Shown here in pieces: positions 1 to 4,861 of a stretch of 17,398 nt of DNA. Every line of letters begins with the position of its first letter. The first letter of the stretch is position 1. The DNA is from Treponema sp. (GTDB lineage: Bacteria; Spirochaetota; Spirochaetia; Treponematales; Treponemataceae): the NCBI GenBank assembly GCA_004554075.1, contig SFOB01000067.1, forward strand, positions 1-17,398. The letters run 5' to 3'. The position numbers and the translations under genes were made by a program. Below the pieces are notes generated by a model. That model was not told the DNA's origin. It made no database searches and was given only the letters and a program-made list of their open reading frames with translations.

Positions 1-300
1 ACCAAGATTAATAAGTATAACTTTTATTTCTCCGCGATAGTCACTGTCTATTGTACCGGGTGTATTAAGTACTGTAACTCCGTTTTTTGCTGCAAGTCCG
101 GAACGTGGTCTTACCTGAACCTCATAGCCTTCAGGAATTTCAAAAAAAAGGCCGGTTGGAACCATAGCAGAACGACCTGCTGGAATTGTAAGCGGACTGT
201 CTAATAAAGCACAAAGATCTGCACCGGCAGCGCCACTAGTTTTATATTCAGGAATTATAGCCCCTTTTGAAGCTACGCATTTAATATTTACAGTATTCAT
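1..300 (-). CDS. dut: dUTP diphosphatase (dUTPase), 3' end cut by window edge
   Basis: Hydrolyses dUTP to dUMP and pyrophosphate, keeping uracil out of DNA and feeding dTMP synthesis; cytoplasmic homotrimer in this family. Only the first 100 residues are visible; the family is usually about 145-150 residues. Trimeric dUTPase motifs appear in order: AGADL near residues 25-29, GRSAMVPTGL near 42-51, RPRSGLA near 64-70, and the nucleoside-binding stretch with NTPGTIDSDYRGEI near 79-92. The Tyr that stacks on the uracil and the Asp that activates water lie in that last segment and are present. The ATG at 300 is preceded by a TATAAT box only 6 nt away and no clear Shine-Dalgarno, so the mRNA may be leaderless. 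The C-terminal glycine-rich motif 5 lies outside the window. Identification is secure. Confidence 0.95.
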   Translation of the reverse strand, partial: MNTVNIKCVASKGAIIPEYKTSGAAGADLCALLDSPLTIPAGRSAMVPTGLFFEIPEGYEVQVRPRSGLAAKNGVTVLNTPGTIDSDYRGEIKVILINLG

Positions 301-306
301 TCTTCT

Positions 307-312
307 ATTATA
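307..312 (-). promoter_or_regulatory. -10 box of dut, ATG-proximal
   Basis: A perfect TATAAT lies 6 nt upstream of the dut ATG (intervening bases AGAAGA). No good -35 is seen; the hexamer 17 nt upstream is TTTTTT and coincides with the T-tract of the preceding terminator. A start 6-7 nt downstream of the -10 would fall at or next to the ATG, giving a leaderless or near-leaderless transcript. AGAAG could alternatively act as a weak ribosome site if transcription starts further upstream. Confidence 0.5.
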
Positions 313-327
313 ACAGAATATATTGAT

Positions 328-358
328 AAAAAAAAGCAGTGCCTGTATAAACAAGCAC
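328..358 (-). terminator. Rho-independent terminator between the 139-aa membrane gene and dut
   Basis: On the minus strand an 8-bp stem (339-346 with 351-358, one G-U wobble, 4-nt loop) is followed after two bases by eight consecutive T (335-328). It would end transcripts coming from the membrane-protein gene just before the dut -10 box. Confidence 0.75.
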
Positions 359-366
359 CGCATATC

Positions 367-383
367 GGCAAGCACAGCTTGCC
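367..383 (-). repeat. Perfect 7-bp hairpin (GGCAAGC / GCTTGCC)
   Basis: Perfect inverted repeat, 367-373 with 377-383, three-base loop, GC-rich in AT-rich surroundings. It is the middle of three consecutive hairpins in the 3' region of the membrane-protein gene and has no T-tract of its own, so it may be part of a structured RNA rather than a terminator. Confidence 0.6.
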
Positions 384-397
384 TCTGAGCCATTCTT

Positions 398-447
398 TCG
401 ATGAACCTAAAACGACCCTTTCGGCTCGTTTTTTAACGGTTCTTCGA
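398..447. repeat. Long imperfect inverted repeat with nested hairpin
   Basis: Outer arms 398-407 and 438-447 pair at 9 of 10 positions (TCGATGAACC against GGTTCTTCGA). Nested inside, AAAACGA (409-415) pairs with TCGTTTT (426-432), followed on the plus strand by extra T. The inner loop reads GCCGAAAGGG on the minus strand, allowing a CC-GAAA-GG cap. It lies directly after the stop codon of the membrane-protein gene and could be a bidirectional terminator, part of a small RNA, or a dispersed repeat. Confidence 0.6.
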
Positions 448-455
448 TTATAGGC

Positions 456-875
456 TTATCTGATTGAAAGAAGTCCGCCAATAATCAAAAGATCCTTTGC
501 AACATTCAAAATCCAGAACATTGCATCACCATCAAGCTTGCTTACACCGAATGAACGGCTGAAAATATCAGCAACAACAGCAATTACAATCCAGAGTACA
601 GTAATTATAAGCATTATTGTATTATCCCAGCTTCCAAGATCACGGAAAATTGTGATTGCAATGCATACTCCTCCAATAAGAAGAAGAATTGCAACAACAA
701 TTACAAGAATCTTTGCGAGGTCGCCGCTGAAGATTTCATAAATTGCAGCTCCAGCTTCGCTTGATTTGATTGATCCGCCAACTCCGAGCATGCAGAGTCC
801 TGTGATGATAAAATACGCTGCGAGTGCAATTCTCAAAAGAAGTGCACCGAGCCCTCTGTTACTAGTTTTTGCCAT
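456..875 (-). CDS. Small four-helix integral membrane protein, unknown function
   Basis: 139 residues, no recognised family. Four hydrophobic segments are visible at about residues 11-31, 54-74, 85-104 and 119-137, giving an inner-membrane bundle with short loops; loop residues include FRDLGSWD (about 77-84) and SRSFGVSKLDGDA (about 106-118). The overall pattern recalls small DoxX- or DUF-type four-helix membrane proteins, but no diagnostic motif was found and that is only a resemblance. The start is well supported: AGGAGG lies at a good distance before the ATG at 875. The gene follows the lipoprotein gene by 32 nt on the same strand with no terminator between them, so the two are probably co-transcribed and may act together at the envelope. 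Hairpins and a terminator follow its stop. Confidence 0.8.
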   Translation of the reverse strand: MAKTSNRGLGALLLRIALAAYFIITGLCMLGVGGSIKSSEAGAAIYEIFSGDLAKILVIVVAILLLIGGVCIAITIFRDLGSWDNTIMLIITVLWIVIAVVADIFSRSFGVSKLDGDAMFWILNVAKDLLIIGGLLSIR

Positions 876-907
876 TTGGCCCTCCTAATATAATATTTCC
901 GTTTTTC

Positions 908-1876
908 CTACTCTTTTTCCTTTGTGGATTTTTTAGAAAGCCGTTTGAAAATCTTTCTTATCAAACCAATCTTTCCAAAACAAATCCAGTAGAAAAGGAA
1001 AAGCACAGCAAGAATCGGAATACCATAAACAATGATATATATAAGAACCTTAAACAGACCGATTACAAAGTTTACTATATTATAACCAATCCGCTTAAAA
1101 TCTATTTTATTAATAGAATAAGAAGGAGAAAAAGCTGGAGTAGCCGTTTCCATATAAATACTGATTGTTGAATAATCAATCTGATTTGTAAGAAGCTTAA
1201 GGCGGCCTTCCATAGATTCAATTTCTGAAATGACATTATTAAGATTTCTTTCAATTTCCATTAAATCTTTGATATTTTCAGCCTTTTTAAGGTACTGATT
1301 ATATTTTTCACGTAAAAGTTTTTTTGTTTCAAGGCGGGTCTTTAAATCATAATAAGAATCTGTAACATCTTCTGCCTGAACAGAACGAGATTTTACTTTT
1401 CCTATTCCGGAAATAGAATTCATTGCTTCATCAAATTTATCTGCCGGTATACGTACTGTAAAATTATTTGAATTTGAATATTGATTTGAACTGGAAACAT
1501 AACCATTATACTTAGAAACCCAGGCTTCAAGTGCAGCAGCACTATCTTCAAGGGAAGAAACCTGTAAATAAATATTTCCACTTCTGATGAGTTTACGCTC
1601 AATTACTTCAGCCTGTATCTGACTTCCAGCTTCTGCAGATTCTCTATCACCAATAACATTGGACATGTCTGAATAAACCGGTGGATTTGTTTCTTCAAGG
1701 CTTGCAGGTCCCTGCGGATTATAACCGTTACCAGACCAGCTTTTTGAACTAGTTACAAAGGATTCATCATAAGCAGTATCAGCAAGTTCACGCTGGAACC
1801 TTACTGATGATGCAGACTTTTTTGAACATGATAAAAATACCAGAGAAGAAAGTAATAAAAGAGCAATCCGTTTCAT
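908..1876 (-). CDS. DUF4349-type membrane-anchored lipoprotein
   Basis: Predicted 322-residue envelope protein of the DUF4349 type; molecular role unknown. From the ATG at 1876 it begins with two basic residues, a hydrophobic stretch and a lipobox ending FLSC, putting the lipidated Cys at residue 17. A Ser/Asn-rich linker follows, then the DUF4349-like region at about 94-246: KLIRSGNIYLQV, NGYVSSSNQ, FTVRIPADKFDEAM, EDVTDSYYDL, a helical coiled-coil segment, then a short beta end (DYSTISIYME). A transmembrane helix at about 269-299 precedes a basic tail (KRLSKKSTKEKE). The longer reading with a TTG start at 1912 is rejected because it spans a good promoter and spoils the signal peptide. Heads a likely two-gene unit with the membrane protein downstream. 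Confidence 0.85.
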   Translation of the reverse strand: MKRIALLLLSSLVFLSCSKKSASSVRFQRELADTAYDESFVTSSKSWSGNGYNPQGPASLEETNPPVYSDMSNVIGDRESAEAGSQIQAEVIERKLIRSGNIYLQVSSLEDSAAALEAWVSKYNGYVSSSNQYSNSNNFTVRIPADKFDEAMNSISGIGKVKSRSVQAEDVTDSYYDLKTRLETKKLLREKYNQYLKKAENIKDLMEIERNLNNVISEIESMEGRLKLLTNQIDYSTISIYMETATPAFSPSYSINKIDFKRIGYNIVNFVIGLFKVLIYIIVYGIPILAVLFLFYWICFGKIGLIRKIFKRLSKKSTKEKE

Positions 1877-1883
1877 ATTTATT

Positions 1884-1912
1884 ATTATACGCGTCTTTAT
1901 GAAAAACCGCAA
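1884..1912 (-). promoter_or_regulatory. Promoter of the DUF4349 lipoprotein gene
   Basis: TTGCGG (1912-1907), 17-nt spacer, TATAAT (1889-1884) on the minus strand: a good vegetative sigma factor promoter. The -10 ends 7 nt before the ATG at 1876 and there is no Shine-Dalgarno, so a leaderless transcript is expected. The -35 overlaps the rejected upstream TTG start. Confidence 0.7.
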
Positions 1913-1954
1913 TTAAAGATTCAAACGTGTTAAAATAATAAGACTACTATACCC

Positions 1955-2050
1955 TCATTTAATAAAAGCATTACCATTCTTTGGTACATAAGTAATAACA
2001 GGATAAAAAGTGATTGAATTAGCAAAAGTTAAATCTAATTTTGCAGGCAT
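1955..2050 (-). CDS. Possible 31-residue small ORF, unknown
   Basis: Short ORF between pnp and the lipoprotein gene, reading MPAKLDLTFANSITFYPVIT and then YVPKNGNAFIK before TGA. No family is recognised. It has no Shine-Dalgarno, but a TATAAT (2063-2058) lies 7 nt before the ATG, the same spacing as at the lipoprotein gene. No convincing -35 is seen, and the -10 abuts the T-tract of the pnp terminator. It may be a leaderless microprotein, a decayed gene remnant, or chance. The rest of this interval (1913-1954) shows nothing else. Confidence 0.25.
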   Translation of the reverse strand: MPAKLDLTFANSITFYPVITYVPKNGNAFIK

Positions 2051-2066
2051 ATTTTTAATTATATAA

Positions 2067-2104
2067 AAAATGACCTGCCCATTTTTTATGGTACAGGTCA
2101 TTTT
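2067..2104 (-). terminator. Rho-independent terminator of pnp
   Basis: AAAATGACCTG (2067-2077) pairs with CAGGTCATTTT (2094-2104), with an inner CCAT/ATGG stem. On the minus strand it is followed by a T-rich run. It sits 28 nt after the pnp stop codon. Because A and T runs flank both sides it could work in either direction, but only minus-strand transcription enters it here. Confidence 0.85.
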
Positions 2105-2131
2105 ATTATTCTACATCATCTTTAATGATGA

Positions 2132-4231
2132 TTACTGTTCAATAGCGTCAATGTAAGAAAGGTTCAATCTTCCCTGTTTGTCTACTTCGAGGAGTTTAAC
2201 AGGAATTACCTGACCTTCTGTAAGAACGTCTGTTACCTTGTTTACGCGCTGTTTTGAGAGCTTTGAAATGTGGCAGAGTCCTTCTTTTCCTGGAAGGATT
2301 TCTACGAAGGCACCAAAGTCCATAATGCGCTTTACAGTACCCTGATAGATAGTTCCAACCTCAGGATCTTCTGTAATGCCCTTAACAGCCTTCTTTGCAG
2401 CTTCAGCGTTCAAACCGTTCTTAGAGTAGATTGTTACAGTTCCGTCGTCTTCAGTGTTGATTGTTACATCATACTGAGCGCAGAGAGCCTTAACATTCTT
2501 TCCGCCTGGTCCAATGAGAGCGCCAATCTTGTCTACAGGAATCTTCATTGTGAGGATCTGTGGAGCGTTCTTAGCAAGAGGTGCCGGCTTGTCGATGCAC
2601 TTCTCCATGATTGAGAGGATGTGGAGACGACCCTGGCGAGCCTGTTCCATAGCCTTCTTCATGATTTCAGTTGTTACACCGGCAATCTTAATATCCATCT
2701 GGAAGCCTGTAATACCGTCTTTTGTTCCGGCTACCTTAAAGTCCATATCACCAAGGTGGTCTTCTTCACCAAGGATATCGCTCAAAATCTTATAGCGGCC
2801 ATAAGGATTGTCTCCCTCTGGTTCTGTGATAAGACCCATAGCAATACCGGCAACCATCTTCTTCATTGGAACACCGGCAGCGAGCATACAAAGTGTACCA
2901 CCACAAGTAGAAGCCTGTGATGAAGAACCGTTAGATTCCATAATCTCGCTTACTACGCGGATTGTGTATGGGAACTCTTCGCGGCTTGGAACCATTGCAG
3001 CAAGTGAGCGGCGAGCGAGGTTTCCGTGACCAATTTCGCGGCGTCCTGTTGTGAGCTTACCTGTTTCACCAACTGAGTATGGTGGGAAGTTATAGTGAAG
3101 GATGAAGTGCTCTGAGCGGTCTCCATCGATATCATCATAAGACTGTTCGTCCATTGCAGTACCAAGAGTACATACTGCGAGAGACTGTGTTTCACCACGA
3201 GTGAAAAGTGCCGATCCGTGTGGAGTTGGCAATACATTTACTTCACAAGTGATTGGGCGGATTTCATCAACCTTACGTCCGTCTACGCGAACTCCGTCGT
3301 CAAGAATTGACTTGCGGAGAAGCTTGTACTGGATGTCGTCCATCAAAGTACAGAAAAGCTTTGCCTGAATAGGGTCAGAAAGCTGTTCAGCATATTTTGC
3401 AGCGAGGTCTCTCTGAACCTGAGAAATTGCCTTACCGCGTTCAATCTTGCTGCCCTTGAAGCATGCTTCTTTAAGAAGTGGAGTTGCTTCAGCTTCGATA
3501 GCTTCTGCATTATCAAGAGTTACGTCGAGAGGGTTCAAAGGAAGTTTTTCCTTTCCTGCCTTCTTAACAAGTTCTTCCTGAAGGAGACACATATCAGTAA
3601 TGAACTTCTGAGCGCGTTCCAAAGCTCCAAGCATAAGCTCTTCAGAAACTTCGTTAGCACCACCTTCTACCATTGTAAATCCGTCTTTAGTTCCGGCAAC
3701 AACGATTTCAAGTTCACCCTTTTCAATCTGTTCGAATGTAGGGTTGATAATGTATTCGCCATTAAGATATCCAACACGACAAGCAGCAACTGGTCCGTGG
3801 AATGGAATATCAGAAATACAAGTAGCAGCAGAAGCTGCAATTACGGCAAGAATATCCTGAGTGTGAACGCCATCGCAAGAAACACAAGTTGGAACAATCT
3901 GAAGTTCGTGACCGAATGATGGCTCAAAAAGTGGACGCATTGGGCGGTCGATAAGACGAGATACGAGAATCTCCTTGTCCTTTGGACGACCTTCGCGCTT
4001 TACAAAACCGCCAGGGATTTTTCCGGCAGCATAGAATTTTTCGTTGTACTCAACAGTTACAGGAACAAAGTCCTGACCTTCTGTTACGCTAGACGAAGCA
4101 CAAATAGTTGCAATAATAGCGGCTCCGCCCCACTGAGCGTAAACACATCCATTAGCCTGTTTACCGATTTTTCCTGTTTCGAGGATGAGATCGGCATCTC
4201 CAAGTTTGTAGGTTACTCTTTCTACAGACAT
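2132..4231 (-). CDS. pnp: Polyribonucleotide nucleotidyltransferase (PNPase)
   Basis: Phosphorolytic 3'-5' exoribonuclease that degrades mRNA, releasing nucleoside diphosphates; trimeric and cytoplasmic. From the ATG at 4231 it has 699 residues, the normal family length. Two RNase PH-like domains are separated by a helical domain; the second contains GEEDHLGDMDF with catalytic Asp491 and Asp497, matching the E. coli pair. A KH domain follows with IGALIGPGGKNVK at about 569-581, then an S1 domain at about 626-691 (GTVKRIMDFGAFVEI, GKEGLCHIS). The chosen ATG has AGGAG 8 nt upstream; the in-frame GTG at 4249 would place that site inside the gene. It follows rpsO, the common bacterial order, but a strong terminator separates them and pnp has its own promoter and a leader of about 80 nt. 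Confidence 0.98.
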   Translation of the reverse strand: MSVERVTYKLGDADLILETGKIGKQANGCVYAQWGGAAIIATICASSSVTEGQDFVPVTVEYNEKFYAAGKIPGGFVKREGRPKDKEILVSRLIDRPMRPLFEPSFGHELQIVPTCVSCDGVHTQDILAVIAASAATCISDIPFHGPVAACRVGYLNGEYIINPTFEQIEKGELEIVVAGTKDGFTMVEGGANEVSEELMLGALERAQKFITDMCLLQEELVKKAGKEKLPLNPLDVTLDNAEAIEAEATPLLKEACFKGSKIERGKAISQVQRDLAAKYAEQLSDPIQAKLFCTLMDDIQYKLLRKSILDDGVRVDGRKVDEIRPITCEVNVLPTPHGSALFTRGETQSLAVCTLGTAMDEQSYDDIDGDRSEHFILHYNFPPYSVGETGKLTTGRREIGHGNLARRSLAAMVPSREEFPYTIRVVSEIMESNGSSSQASTCGGTLCMLAAGVPMKKMVAGIAMGLITEPEGDNPYGRYKILSDILGEEDHLGDMDFKVAGTKDGITGFQMDIKIAGVTTEIMKKAMEQARQGRLHILSIMEKCIDKPAPLAKNAPQILTMKIPVDKIGALIGPGGKNVKALCAQYDVTINTEDDGTVTIYSKNGLNAEAAKKAVKGITEDPEVGTIYQGTVKRIMDFGAFVEILPGKEGLCHISKLSKQRVNKVTDVLTEGQVIPVKLLEVDKQGRLNLSYIDAIEQ

Positions 4232-4281
4232 CGTTTTTCTCCTACACACATCACTACATCCGATGCGTGTTTTTATCTATT

Positions 4282-4298
4282 TATTAGTAAAACTAATA
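4282..4298 (-). promoter_or_regulatory. Small hairpin in the pnp 5' leader
   Basis: Perfect inverted repeat TATTAGT / ACTAATA (4282-4288 with 4292-4298, three-base loop) lies inside the predicted pnp leader, about 50 nt before the start codon. PNPase controls its own mRNA through leader structure in enterobacteria; whether this short AT-rich hairpin has such a role is inference. Confidence 0.35.
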
Positions 4299-4318
4299 TG
4301 CAAAGTTAAAGATATATA

Positions 4319-4347
4319 ATTTTAATCTATAAATGGAGAATAATCAA
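4319..4347 (-). promoter_or_regulatory. Promoter of pnp
   Basis: TTGATT (4347-4342), 17-nt spacer, TAAAAT (4324-4319) on the minus strand, between the rpsO terminator and the pnp ATG. The same pair of hexamers with the same spacing occurs upstream of rpsO, suggesting shared promoter strength. Confidence 0.6.
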
Positions 4348-4381
4348 TGTTAATTTCTTATGTTATATAGAAGATTTAAAT

Positions 4382-4420
4382 AAAAAAAATCCCGCAAAGC
4401 ATAAAGCCTGGCGGGATTTT
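4382..4420 (-). terminator. Rho-independent terminator of rpsO
   Basis: Perfect 10-bp stem AAAATCCCGC (4386-4395) with GCGGGATTTT (4411-4420), followed on the minus strand by T8 (4389-4382). It separates rpsO from pnp, so most pnp transcription should come from its own promoter. Confidence 0.95.
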
Positions 4421-4421
4421 A

Positions 4422-4448
4422 CAGATGCTGAAACCAGTTCAGCAAGAC
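4422..4448 (-). repeat. Palindromic repeat, copy B (after rpsO stop)
   Basis: 27-nt element with a 7-bp stem (4426-4432 with 4438-4444, five-base loop) starting 2 nt after the rpsO stop. It matches 23 of 27 positions of the element at 12550-12576. Two of the four differences are the two sides of one stem pair (C-G in one copy, G-C in the other), so the palindrome is preserved. It precedes the rpsO terminator. Confidence 0.7.
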
Positions 4449-4450
4449 AA

Positions 4451-4626
4451 CTACTTGCGAAGTCCGAGCTCTTTGATGAATGCGCGGTAACCTTCGAGGT
4501 CTGTGCGTTCAGCTGCTGAACACGCTGTGTCATGATAGCGATCTGAACCTTTACATTACCTGTATCAGTTTCTTTTGCGCCGTACTTCTTTACTGTTGCG
4601 GCTGTTGTCTCTTTTGTAAGTGCCAT
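4451..4626 (-). pseudogene. rpsO: Ribosomal protein S15 gene with internal deletion and frameshift
   Basis: S15 binds 16S rRNA early in 30S assembly. The start (MALTKETTAATVKKYG, then DTGNVKVQIAIMTQRVQQL) matches the N-terminal third of S15, and ERTDLEGYRAFIKELGLRK then TAG matches its C-terminus, but the two parts are in different frames and the middle, including the HKKDHHSRRGLL region that contacts rRNA, is absent. The visible gene is 176 nt against about 270 for a normal 89-residue S15, so roughly 91-94 nt are missing, a number not divisible by three. The unshifted frame would run on through the repeat and terminator to 4363. Promoter, leader and terminator are intact. It may be a sequencing or assembly error, or a real deletion with another copy elsewhere; the sequence alone cannot decide. 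Confidence 0.85.
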
Positions 4627-4664
4627 ATTGGAACCCCATAAAAAAATTGATATTCCGGAACAAT

Positions 4665-4715
4665 CCAGAAATCTGTCTGAGCGGAAATTATGCAGGTCGG
4701 TCTCCGGGTTTCTGG
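4665..4715 (-). promoter_or_regulatory. Structured rpsO 5' leader, possible S15 autoregulatory site
   Basis: CCAGAAA (4665-4671) and TTTCTGG (4709-4715) are perfect complements enclosing 37 nt of relatively GC-rich sequence in the rpsO leader, whose predicted start is near 4740. S15 represses its own mRNA in several phyla through unrelated leader structures; a role here is inferred only from position and structure. Confidence 0.4.
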
Positions 4716-4745
4716 AAACAAATCACATACTAATCCGTAAAACAG

Positions 4746-4782
4746 ATTATAGTATTTTAATGAAAATATTCCTGTTAATCAA
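4746..4782 (-). promoter_or_regulatory. Promoter region of rpsO
   Basis: TTGATT (4782-4777), 17-nt spacer, TAAAAT (4759-4754) on the minus strand; a second possible -10, TATAAT, lies at 4751-4746. The leader would be about 120 nt. Only a weak GGGG precedes the rpsO ATG. Confidence 0.6.
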
Positions 4783-4798
4783 GACAAATATATTTTGA

Positions 4799-4827
4799 TT
4801 TACAAGTCCAACTTCTTAACGTATACT
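4799..4827 (+). promoter_or_regulatory. Promoter of the GGDEF-EAL gene
   Basis: TTTACA (4799-4804), 17-nt spacer, TATACT (4822-4827), giving a leader of about 30 nt that carries a weak ribosome site (AAGGCGG) before the ATG at 4862. It is divergent from the rpsO promoter. Confidence 0.65.
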
Positions 4828-4861
4828 AAAATATCAGCGGGTATAAGGCGGTGCAGAACTG

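Noticed and set aside
1877..1912. N-terminal extension of the DUF4349 lipoprotein from a TTG codon
   Set aside because: It overlaps a TTGCGG-N17-TATAAT promoter and places 12 residues before a complete lipoprotein signal peptide.
2270..3237. ORFs of 73-114 codons overlapping pnp in other frames on both strands
   Set aside because: PNPase is full-length and intact here; these frames show no recognisable domains and no initiation signals.
4232..4249. Longer PNPase start at GTG
   Set aside because: The extension translates the Shine-Dalgarno region itself (AGGAG) and is not part of the PNPase family.
4363..4626. 87-residue reading frame starting like S15 and ending at 4363
   Set aside because: After residue 40 it departs from S15 and translates the palindromic repeat and terminator; the true S15 C-terminus is in another frame, so this is the frameshift product, not a gene.
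4682..4740. rpsO leader considered as a metabolite riboswitch
   Set aside because: No known riboswitch consensus was recognised; a ribosomal protein leader is the simpler reading.
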